A stretch of 5,369 nt of DNA from Gammaproteobacteria bacterium (lineage in GTDB: Bacteria; Pseudomonadota; Gammaproteobacteria; SG8-11). The notes below the pieces were generated by a model. That model was not told where the DNA came from. It saw only the letters and a list, made by a program, of their open reading frames with translations, and ran no database searches. This document shows positions 1-5,368 of this stretch, one piece after another. Location of the stretch: contig JACQEQ010000272.1 of assembly GCA_016200445.1 (NCBI GenBank), positions 1 through 5,369 of the forward strand, in the 5' to 3' direction. Positions within the stretch are counted from its first letter, which is position 1. Each line of letters begins with the position of its first letter. Position numbers and translations under genes: made by a program.

Positions 1-10
1 AAGCAGGAAA

Positions 11-856
11 ATGTCCGCAGATTCTCTTCATCGTAGTGCCTGGTGCGTGCTGGTGTCTTCGCTGGCATTCGCGTCGATGGCGGCCATGATCAAACACCTC
101 GCTGTTGCCATGCCGACCGAGATGATGGTGTTTTTTCGCAATGGTTTTGGGTTGCTTGCGCTTGCACCCTTGTTGTTGCGCAGCGGTGTGAGTTTGAAAA
201 CCGAGCATCTTCGCTGGCACATCGGACGCGCGCTGTACGGCGTGACTGCGATGTATTGTTTCTTCTACGCCCTGGGCAAACTACCGCTCGCCGATGCGGT
301 GTTACTCAATTACACCGCGCCGATTTTCACGCCCTTAATTGCGTTGCTCTGGTTGCACGAGCGTGTGCCAAGCAATGTGCGCTGGGCGATTGCAGTGGGT
401 TTTATCGGTGTGTCGTTAATTCTCAAGCCCGGGCACGACTTGTTTTCTCCGGCAACCTTGGTGGGTTTGGCGTCAGGCGTGTTTGCCGCGCTGGCGATGA
501 CCTCGATTCGCCGCATGGCGCAAACCGAACCCGCTCTGCGTATCGTGTTTTATTTTGCGGTGGTGGCAACGGCGGTGTCGGCGGTGCCGTTGCTGTGGGC
601 ATGGCAAAGTGCGGCATGGGACGATCTGTTGCCGTTGGCGGGCGTGGGCATACTTGCCAGCGTCGGCCAATTGTTTCTCACCAAGGCGTACACCTTGGCC
701 CCGGCGGCACGTGTGGGCGCTTTAACCTATGCCACCGTGGTATTTGCGGCGGCGTTGGGCTGGTTCGTGTGGGGCGAAATGCTGGATATTTTTTCGCTAG
801 GCGGGGCGGCATTGGTCGGAATTGGCGGGGCGATGGCAATGCGGCGTTTTTTTTAA
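11..856 (+). CDS. EamA/DMT-family transporter (drug/metabolite transporter superfamily)
   Basis: A 281-residue inner-membrane protein made almost wholly of hydrophobic helices. The length and pattern fit the ten-helix DMT fold, built from two tandem EamA domains at roughly residues 8-139 and 150-280. Seen directly: the first-repeat segment LADAVLLNYTAPIF, followed by a helix ending in LHERV, and the matching second-repeat segment LAPAARVGALTYATVVF, followed by a helix ending in WGE. This paired 'helix then glutamate' pattern is typical of EamA repeats. Family members export or import small metabolites, amino acids or nucleotide derivatives; the substrate here cannot be read from sequence. The ATG at 11 starts close to the window edge and has only a weak, tightly spaced AGGA (5-8) before it, so the true promoter and any upstream partner are out of view. 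The gene ends in a run of eight T (847-854) that encodes Phe-Phe and gives the first base of the TAA stop. It converges on the membrane-protein gene at 897-1688, 40 bp away. Confidence 0.93.
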   Translation: MSADSLHRSAWCVLVSSLAFASMAAMIKHLAVAMPTEMMVFFRNGFGLLALAPLLLRSGVSLKTEHLRWHIGRALYGVTAMYCFFYALGKLPLADAVLLNYTAPIFTPLIALLWLHERVPSNVRWAIAVGFIGVSLILKPGHDLFSPATLVGLASGVFAALAMTSIRRMAQTEPALRIVFYFAVVATAVSAVPLLWAWQSAAWDDLLPLAGVGILASVGQLFLTKAYTLAPAARVGALTYATVVFAAALGWFVWGEMLDIFSLGGAALVGIGGAMAMRRFF

Positions 857-862
857 TCACCG

Positions 863-898
863 GTTCAAGATTTCACTGCATCCAATCGACCGGGATCT
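863..898 (+). repeat. Degenerate copy of the recJ-downstream hairpin repeat
   Basis: Bases 863-882 (GTTCAAGATTTCACTGCATC) match the reverse complement of 5058-5077 at 19 of 20 positions. The similarity continues weakly after a one-base length difference to CGGGATCT (891-898), against CGAGATCT in the other copy. The remaining arms still allow a weak hairpin: AGATTTC with GGGATCT, with two G-U pairs. The copy fills most of the 40-bp gap between two convergent genes and runs into the stop codon (897-899) of the minus-strand gene. It may once have served as a bidirectional terminator, or it may be a dispersed palindromic element. Confidence 0.6.
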
Positions 899-1688
899 AA
901 GTAGCTGGTTTTGACGTTTCGTTGCGGCTGCTCAAATACAGTAGCGAGCATAATGTCATGCACAAGCGCGAGTAGATGGTGAGGGTAGTCAGCGCCGATA
1001 TCGCGAAAAGCGCGACAGGAATGCCCAGTACAATAAGAACATGTTCGGCCAGATTGCCGCCATCCTGTGCGTAGCCGGTGAGCGCGATGCCCAAAATAAT
1101 CATCGACGTCGATACTGCGCGGCTGGTCCGCCAGAGGCGAATTTGTTCCTGCAATTGTTCCAGGCTTGTGCCGCGCGCGTTGAAAAACAAGTAGGAAAAG
1201 ATGAAAGATTGTAAGCGTGTGTATCGCGCACGTTGTGCCAGCCAGCGTTGCGGAAGCCACCACACCAGCGGCGGATCATTTACAAAGCGGCGGTAGTCGT
1301 TTTCAATCAAGGCTTCATGAACTTGCATCAGTTCGCCAACCCAGGCGTAGTCTTTACGCGCCAGCCAACGCTTGAATGCCAGAATTTCAAACAGCGTGAA
1401 GAATAACGGTGCGGTTAATTCCAGTAGTAATCCCGTGCAGAAAATTAAAATCACCGACAATGTCGCGATGAGGGTGCTTAACACCGGTTCCAAAAGTTTA
1501 TTGCCGGCAAACGGTGCGGCCAGTTCGGCAAAGCGTTGTGCCCAGCGCTGCCAGAGTGTGATCGCTTGCGGAAAAGTGATGTCCGCGTGGGCGATTTGCA
1601 GATTCAATAAGGTGGCAAAAATAAACAGATTCACCAACAGCACACCGCCGGTGATGCCGTATTCAGTGAGTGCCGCAATCGGTTTCAT
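897..1688 (-). CDS. Polytopic membrane protein of unknown family, coupled to a glycine-zipper protein
   Basis: About 263 residues; I do not recognise the family. Hydrophobic segments lie near residues 10-31, 68-100 (long, possibly a hairpin of two helices), 190-207 and 220-255. They are separated by a charged central cytoplasmic-type region (about 105-185) with many Trp, Arg and Tyr residues, including the pair PPLVWWLP and the stretch FIFSYLFFNARG. I chose the ATG at 1688 because its ATGA overlaps the TGA stop of the upstream gene (1687-1685), a classic translational-coupling arrangement. A GTG at 1715 would add nine residues (MVGTTYANP) that overlap the upstream gene and has no ribosome binding site; the ATG lacks one too, which fits re-initiation. 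The gene is second in a leftward operon and converges on the transporter gene. Function is unknown; membrane location is inferred from hydrophobicity only. It might anchor, export or confer immunity to its partner, but nothing in the sequence proves this. Confidence 0.8.
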   Translation of the reverse strand: MKPIAALTEYGITGGVLLVNLFIFATLLNLQIAHADITFPQAITLWQRWAQRFAELAAPFAGNKLLEPVLSTLIATLSVILIFCTGLLLELTAPLFFTLFEILAFKRWLARKDYAWVGELMQVHEALIENDYRRFVNDPPLVWWLPQRWLAQRARYTRLQSFIFSYLFFNARGTSLEQLQEQIRLWRTSRAVSTSMIILGIALTGYAQDGGNLAEHVLIVLGIPVALFAISALTTLTIYSRLCMTLCSLLYLSSRNETSKPAT

Positions 1689-1957
1689 CGGGTTGGCGTA
1701 CGTCGTACCCACCACACCGACGCCGCACCGGCGGCGCAGCCGATGATGTTGCCGATGCCCGGTAGCACCGTGCCTAAGGCGGCCCCGCCCAAACAGCCAG
1801 CACCCGCGTCAACCCAGGTATGTGCCTCGTTTTTGCTTGATTCCGTTGCGACGGTCAGGGCCGGTAGCTGAGTAGGTGCGGTGTCCAAAGCCATACCCGC
1901 TGTGCTGCCGAGCAAACCGCAGGTGAGCAACAATGTATTTGCAGTCGTGGTATTCAT
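1685..1957 (-). CDS. Small exported protein with a symmetric double glycine zipper
   Basis: A 90-residue hypothetical protein. The N-terminus (MNTTTANTLLLTCGLLGSTA) looks like a Sec signal peptide with probable cleavage after GMA at residue 23, though it lacks the usual basic residues. A polar linker (24-50) follows, then a Gly/Ala-rich hydrophobic domain (52-84). In that domain glycines fall as G54-x3-G58-x3-G62 and again as G69-x3-G73-x3-G77, mirrored around a Pro-Gly turn (66-67), with cysteines at 55 and 74. This is the pattern of a glycine-zipper helical hairpin that inserts in or packs against membranes. The C-terminus is basic (VRRTPTR). Start choice: the ATG at 1957 has GGAG (1968-1965) seven bases upstream, whereas extending to 2008 would add a basic, non-signal stretch. 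The stop overlaps the next gene's ATG by four bases. Glycine-zipper envelope proteins and small membrane-active peptides both fit; no specific family is recognised. Confidence 0.72.
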   Translation of the reverse strand: MNTTTANTLLLTCGLLGSTAGMALDTAPTQLPALTVATESSKNEAHTWVDAGAGCLGGAALGTVLPGIGNIIGCAAGAASVWWVRRTPTR

Positions 1958-1964
1958 GTTCTGG

Positions 1965-1968
1965 CTCC
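1965..1968 (-). promoter_or_regulatory. Ribosome binding site of the glycine-zipper gene
   Basis: On the minus strand GGAG lies seven bases before the ATG at 1957. It decides the start of the 90-aa protein in favour of the longer reading from 2008. Confidence 0.7.
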
Positions 1969-2023
1969 ATCGGCGTGTTGCTGGTTTGCGGCGGCAACGC
2001 GCACGCACAGTGATTTAGGTACG

Positions 2024-2034
2024 ATAATTATAAT
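2024..2034. promoter_or_regulatory. AT-rich palindrome with TATAAT on both strands (candidate divergent -10 boxes)
   Basis: The sequence ATAATTATAAT contains a perfect -10 hexamer on the plus strand (2029-2034) and another on the minus strand (2032-2027). It sits between the divergent glycine-zipper and RpfE-like genes in otherwise GC-rich DNA. A leftward transcript would have a leader of about 60 nt and a rightward one about 105 nt. I see no good -35 box at 16-18 bp on either strand, so promoter activity would need an activator or is only inferred. Confidence 0.4.
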
Positions 2035-2045
2035 CCCTGAGTGCG

Positions 2046-2055
2046 CGCTCGAGCG
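2046..2055. promoter_or_regulatory. 10-bp perfect palindrome, possible operator
   Basis: CGCTCGAGCG is its own reverse complement and lies about 11 bp from the double -10 palindrome. For a leftward promoter it would fall over the -35 position, where a regulator could bind. No regulator family is recognised from the site. Confidence 0.25.
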
Positions 2056-2074
2056 TGTCCGAATGAGCCGGTTG

Positions 2075-2093
2075 ACGGTGAAAAATTCACCGT
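2075..2093. repeat. 8-bp inverted repeat with AAA centre (ACGGTGAA-AAA-TTCACCGT)
   Basis: Two perfect 8-bp arms flank three A residues in the divergent intergenic region, 55 bp before the RpfE-like start. It could be a dimeric operator of 19 bp, or a hairpin in the leader of a rightward transcript that starts near 2041. No T-run follows on either strand that would make it an intrinsic terminator. Confidence 0.5.
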
Positions 2094-2133
2094 TGCATTG
2101 CGATCCGCGCCGCGTGATTGCGGCATTTCGGCG

Positions 2134-2139
2134 TAGAAT
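2134..2139 (+). promoter_or_regulatory. Candidate -10 box (TAGAAT) of the RpfE-like gene
   Basis: TAGAAT differs from TATAAT at one base and lies eight bases before the ATG at 2148. A start about seven bases downstream would give a leaderless or nearly leaderless mRNA, consistent with the lack of a Shine-Dalgarno sequence. No convincing -35 box is seen at 16-18 bp. Confidence 0.35.
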
Positions 2140-2147
2140 CCGCACGC

Positions 2148-3152
2148 ATGAAATCAGATGCAAAATCTCGAACGTTAACGCTGGTGATCCCGGTTGCAAA
2201 TGCAGCTGCGGGTGATGCGGCGATGCGTCCGCAAGCACTCGAATTGCTATTGACGCGCGCACAACAGGTGACCGCTATGCCTAATTTCGAGACGCTCTTG
2301 TGCCGGTTATTTGATGTCACGCTGCGACCCGATGCCGATGTGCCCATCGCGCCGGTCACTTACGGCCTCGATCACGGTGAAACGCCGCAAGGGTACTGTT
2401 TGCGTGCCGACCCAGTGCATGCCGCCGCTGATCGTGATGTGCTGCGGATGCTTGATCCACGCACATTGGCGATTGCACCGCCGGAGGCGCAGGCACTAGT
2501 CGCGACATTAAACGCGCATTTCGCGCAGGACGGATTGCAATTTGCCGCCCCGCAGCCGCAGCGCTGGTATCTAGATTTGCCCACAGACCCAGCACTGCGC
2601 ACGCACCCGTTGGCAGACGCCATCGGCGCATCAATGCACGATTACCTGCCGTTCGGCACCCACGGCAAACGCTGGCAGGGGATTCTCAACGAGATTCAGA
2701 TGGTGTTGCACGAACATCCGGTCAATCTTGCCCGCGGGGCGCGCGGTGAATTGACTATCAATAGCGTTTGGTTTTGGGGTGGTGGCCAGACGCCGCCGGT
2801 TGCGCAAAAATGCTGGGCACAAGTATGGAGCGATGATGTCGTTGCGCTCGGTCTGGCCAAGCTTTCGGGTGTGCCGCGTACCGGCGCACCTGAAAGCGCC
2901 AGAGCTTGGCTTAACGCGGCGGTAACGCCCGGTGAGCATTTATTAGTGCTGCCTGGCGAATCGCGTGTTGAACTGGCAGGTATGGACGCAGCGTGGTTCG
3001 CCCCGTTGCTCGCCGCATTGAAGAAGCGTGTTTTGCAGCGATTGACGCTGCATCTGGTTAGCGGTGCTGGTTATAGCGTCGACACCGCCGCTCTCAAACG
3101 CTGGTGGATACGGCGCCGGGAACTCGCTCAATTTTTGAGCGCGCCAGTGTGA
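2148..3152 (+). CDS. RpfE-like conserved protein (COG4255-type, often annotated as a phosphoglycerate mutase-like regulator)
   Basis: A 334-residue soluble protein without signal peptide or membrane helices. The family is recognised from several conserved blocks: GYCLRADPVH (82-91), WYLDLP (140-145), the block around NEIQMVLHEHPVN (181-193) and NSVWFWGGG (205-213). These are hallmarks of the proteobacterial family that includes Xanthomonas RpfE and that is sometimes labelled, on weak grounds, as phosphoglycerate mutase. No biochemical activity is established that I know of. Rpf genes were named for regulation of pathogenicity factors, but orthologues occur in many free-living bacteria. I use the ATG at 2148; a TTG at 2118 is in frame, yet it would run the coding region through the TAGAAT box and adds ten residues not expected in the family. 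The gene lies 69 bp before recJ on the same strand, an association I recall from other proteobacteria, so co-transcription is plausible. Confidence 0.85.
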   Translation: MKSDAKSRTLTLVIPVANAAAGDAAMRPQALELLLTRAQQVTAMPNFETLLCRLFDVTLRPDADVPIAPVTYGLDHGETPQGYCLRADPVHAAADRDVLRMLDPRTLAIAPPEAQALVATLNAHFAQDGLQFAAPQPQRWYLDLPTDPALRTHPLADAIGASMHDYLPFGTHGKRWQGILNEIQMVLHEHPVNLARGARGELTINSVWFWGGGQTPPVAQKCWAQVWSDDVVALGLAKLSGVPRTGAPESARAWLNAAVTPGEHLLVLPGESRVELAGMDAAWFAPLLAALKKRVLQRLTLHLVSGAGYSVDTAALKRWWIRRRELAQFLSAPV

Positions 3153-3209
3153 ATGATGCGATGCTAAGCGACTTAGACCAGCGCGTCCTGCGTAGCTATT
3201 TTTGTAGTC

Positions 3210-3214
3210 AGGAG
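3210..3214 (+). promoter_or_regulatory. Ribosome binding site of recJ
   Basis: AGGAG lies seven bases before the GTG at 3222. It is the strongest Shine-Dalgarno sequence in the window, and it supports GTG rather than the internal ATG at 3252 as the recJ start. Confidence 0.85.
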
Positions 3215-3221
3215 CCGTGTA

Positions 3222-5015
3222 GTGACAATTAATATCAAGCGTCGCAGTACGATGGCGCATCATCTGCCCAGTGACCTGCATCCGGTGCTGGCACGCATCT
3301 ATGCCGCGCGCAGCGTTACTACGTCCGGGCACCTGGAGCACGCGCTCGAACATCTTTTGCCCTACCACGGCCTGATGGGCATTCTACCGGCGGCGGCGTT
3401 GTTGGCCGATGCGGTCATCAGGCAGCGGCGTATTCTGATTTTGGGCGACTTCGACGCCGATGGCGCTACCAGTTGTGCGCTGGCGGTGCGCGCGCTACGG
3501 CAGCTGGGTGTCGAACATGTCGGCTATCTGGTGCCCAATCGTTTTGAATTTGGTTATGGTCTGACCCCTGAAATCGTCGCCGTGGCCGCGCAGCGCAAAC
3601 CCGACGTGCTCATCACGGTCGACAACGGCATTTCCAGCGTGGAGGGCGTGCGTGCCGCAAAAAATGCCGGCATGCAGGTGGTGGTTACCGATCATCATTT
3701 GCCTGGGGAGCAACTGCCTGACGCTGATGCCATCGTGAACCCTAATCAACGCGGCGATACGTTTGCGAGCAAAAACTTAGCCGGTGTCGGTGTAATTTTT
3801 TACGTGATGTTGGCATTACGCGCGCAACTGCGCGAGCGTAACTGGTTTGCGCGACCGCCAGGCATGGCAGAAGTGCGGGAAACGCAGGAGCCGTTTTCCC
3901 GTCAGAGCAATTTACCCGAGCCTAATCTTGCACGCTTGTTGGATTTAGTGGCGTTAGGCACGGTGGCCGATGTCGTGCCGCTTGATTTCAACAACCGTAT
4001 TTTGGTTCAGCAAGGGTTGGCGCGGTTGCGTAAAGCGCAGTGCTGCGCTGGCATTCGCGCCTTACTGCAAGTAAGCAATCGCCGCTGCGAACGTGTCGTT
4101 GCAGCGGACCTTGCGTTCGCAGTCGCGCCGCGCCTTAACGCTGCTGGACGCTTAGAAGACATGTCGTTGGGCATCGAATGCCTGCTGATCGATAACGAAG
4201 ATCACGCCACAACACTTGCCCAGCGCCTCGACGAACTCAACCATGACCGCCGCGAAATCGAAACGCAAATGAAAGACCAGGCGCTGGCGGCTTTGAAGTC
4301 CTTGCAGTTGCAGCCAGACAATCCCGAGCTGCCGGTTGGTTTGTGCTTGTTCGACCCGCACTGGCATCAAGGCGTCATCGGTTTGCTTGCTGCACGCGTG
4401 AAGGAAAAATTTCATCGCCCGGTGATCGCGTTCGCGCCGTCGCAAAACGATGAGATCAAAGGTTCGGCACGCTCTGTCAGCGGTCTGCACATCCGTGATG
4501 CATTGGATGCGGTGGCTGCGCGCCATCCCGGCTTGGTGCAAAAATTCGGCGGCCATGCCATGGCTGCGGGCTTGACACTGCGTCGTGCCGATTATGAAGC
4601 ATTCAGTTTAGCGTTCGACACGGAAGTGCGCCGCCATCTACAGCTCGCCGACTTATGCGGTGTGATTCAAAGTGACGGCGAATTACAACCCGCCGAAATA
4701 ACTCTCGACCTGGCACAACTGCTGCGCTACGCAGCACCTTGGGGGCAATCATTTCCCGAGCCGATGTTCGACGGTATTTTTGACCTGGTGCAACACCGCG
4801 TGGTAGGCGAGCGGCATTTGAAAATGGTGCTGCGTGCGCCCGGAGAAAATCGCCTGATCGACGCAATTGCGTTCAACACCAGCGCAACGCAATGGCCAGC
4901 GGCTACCCGGCAAGTCAGTGCCGCGTATCGCGTCGACGTCAACGAATATCAGGGCAGGCAGACTGTGCAACTCGTGGTTGAACACGTGGAGCCGGCGTGT
5001 CGCTCAGAAGTTTGA
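3222..5015 (+). CDS. recJ: Single-stranded-DNA-specific 5'-3' exonuclease RecJ
   Basis: A 597-residue cytoplasmic nuclease that degrades single-stranded DNA 5' to 3' using divalent metal ions. It acts in RecF-pathway recombination, mismatch repair and processing of stalled forks. The DHH phosphoesterase core is intact: GDFDADG with D76, D78 and D80; VDNG with D134; the signature DHH at 157-159; and VADVVPLD with D250. The DHHA1 domain follows (about 355-460), with GSARS at 414-418 and GGHAMAAG from 443. A C-terminal RecJ OB domain (about 475-590) contains APWGQSFPEP and a final VNEYQGRQTVQL segment. The length is close to the E. coli protein (577 aa), with a modest insertion near residues 205-225 ahead of the PEPNLARLLDLVALG block. 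The GTG start has an excellent ribosome binding site and gives the family's usual N-terminus (TINIKRR, then LHPVLARIYAAR). It probably shares a transcript with the RpfE-like gene; a long hairpin follows 13 bp after its stop. Confidence 0.98.
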   Translation: MTINIKRRSTMAHHLPSDLHPVLARIYAARSVTTSGHLEHALEHLLPYHGLMGILPAAALLADAVIRQRRILILGDFDADGATSCALAVRALRQLGVEHVGYLVPNRFEFGYGLTPEIVAVAAQRKPDVLITVDNGISSVEGVRAAKNAGMQVVVTDHHLPGEQLPDADAIVNPNQRGDTFASKNLAGVGVIFYVMLALRAQLRERNWFARPPGMAEVRETQEPFSRQSNLPEPNLARLLDLVALGTVADVVPLDFNNRILVQQGLARLRKAQCCAGIRALLQVSNRRCERVVAADLAFAVAPRLNAAGRLEDMSLGIECLLIDNEDHATTLAQRLDELNHDRREIETQMKDQALAALKSLQLQPDNPELPVGLCLFDPHWHQGVIGLLAARVKEKFHRPVIAFAPSQNDEIKGSARSVSGLHIRDALDAVAARHPGLVQKFGGHAMAAGLTLRRADYEAFSLAFDTEVRRHLQLADLCGVIQSDGELQPAEITLDLAQLLRYAAPWGQSFPEPMFDGIFDLVQHRVVGERHLKMVLRAPGENRLIDAIAFNTSATQWPAATRQVSAAYRVDVNEYQGRQTVQLVVEHVEPACRSEV

Positions 5016-5028
5016 GGTATCGATAGTG

Positions 5029-5086
5029 TAAGAGCCTGTTCAAGATCTCGCTGGTGAGATGCAGTGAGATCTTGAACACGCTCTTA
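5029..5086. repeat. Long near-perfect hairpin (about 25-bp stem) downstream of recJ
   Basis: The outer arms 5029-5049 and 5066-5086 are inverted repeats matching at 20 of 21 positions, with the mismatch at C5036. The pairing continues inward through one G-U and three further pairs, leaving an eight-base loop (5054-5061). It begins 13 bp after the recJ stop and probably shapes the 3' end of the recJ mRNA. No T-run follows the stem on either strand, so it is not a textbook intrinsic terminator. Both arms read GAGC[C/G]TGTTCAAGATCTC from the outside inward, like two insertion-sequence ends facing each other, which also fits a MITE-like or REP-like element. A degenerate copy lies at 863-898. Confidence 0.85.
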
Positions 5087-5101
5087 GACAATTAGCGTTA
5101 G

Positions 5102-5368
5102 TGTCCCCACAACGGTGAAAACGTTAAGGCATGGTTAAAAGAAGACCCGCACAATCTCGCATCTTGTTTCATAACGGCAGTTTATCTGGAAGGCTACCCG
5201 CGTGATTCTGAATTTCTGACCCAGACTTTTTGTTTGGCGGGATTCATGCAATATTCGAGTAGATCACACTCCAGTCAACACAACTCAAGTAAACTGCGTC
5301 ACGGTTTCCATTCACATAGAAGTCGACTGAATGAAAAGTGGTCTAACAGTCATAATCCCTGCTTATAA
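5102..5368 (+). other. Start-less open frame in a GC-poorer intergenic stretch, possible gene remnant
   Basis: Between the recJ hairpin and the glycosyltransferase start lies about 245 bp with no convincing gene. One plus frame stays open for 88 codons, from after the TAG at 5099 to a TAA at 5366, but has no early ATG, GTG or TTG. Its first part (for example GENVKAWLKEDPHN and ITAVYLEGYPRDSEF) reads like ordinary protein. The later part is rich in Ser, His and Arg and runs out of frame into the glycosyltransferase, so it is unlikely to be real. No family is recognised. It may be the tail of a decayed gene or chance. Confidence 0.22.

Noticed and set aside
847..854. T-run at the end of the transporter gene as an intrinsic terminator
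   Set aside because: It encodes Phe-Phe and the first base of the stop, and no GC-rich stem of useful length precedes it.
43..900. 285-codon open frame overlapping the transporter in another plus frame
   Set aside because: Its product is rich in Cys, Arg and Gly with no domain sense, while the overlapping frame at 11-856 is a clear EamA transporter; GC-rich DNA often leaves shadow frames open.
865..1263. Minus-strand open frame of 132 codons inside the membrane-protein gene
   Set aside because: Shadow of the 897-1688 gene in another frame of the same strand; its product is a low-sense mix of residues and it has no supported start.
1688..1715. GTG start at 1715 for the membrane protein
   Set aside because: No ribosome binding site and a larger overlap with the upstream gene; the ATG at 1688 forms an exact ATGA stop/start overlap.
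1916..1924. Lipoprotein lipobox (LLTC) in the glycine-zipper protein
   Set aside because: The cysteine is at residue 13, too early, and the positions before it do not fit a lipobox; a plain Sec signal peptide fits better.
2118..2147. TTG start extending the RpfE-like protein by ten residues
   Set aside because: It would run the coding region through the likely -10 box, and the family-like N-terminus begins at the ATG at 2148.
3161..3178. CTAAG-cga-CTTAG mini-palindrome between the RpfE-like gene and recJ
   Set aside because: A five-base stem without a T-run is expected often by chance and does not argue for a terminator between the two genes.
2943..3368. 141-codon minus-strand open frame opposite the end of the RpfE-like gene and the start of recJ
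   Set aside because: It is antisense to two well-supported genes, and its translation has no recognisable domain.
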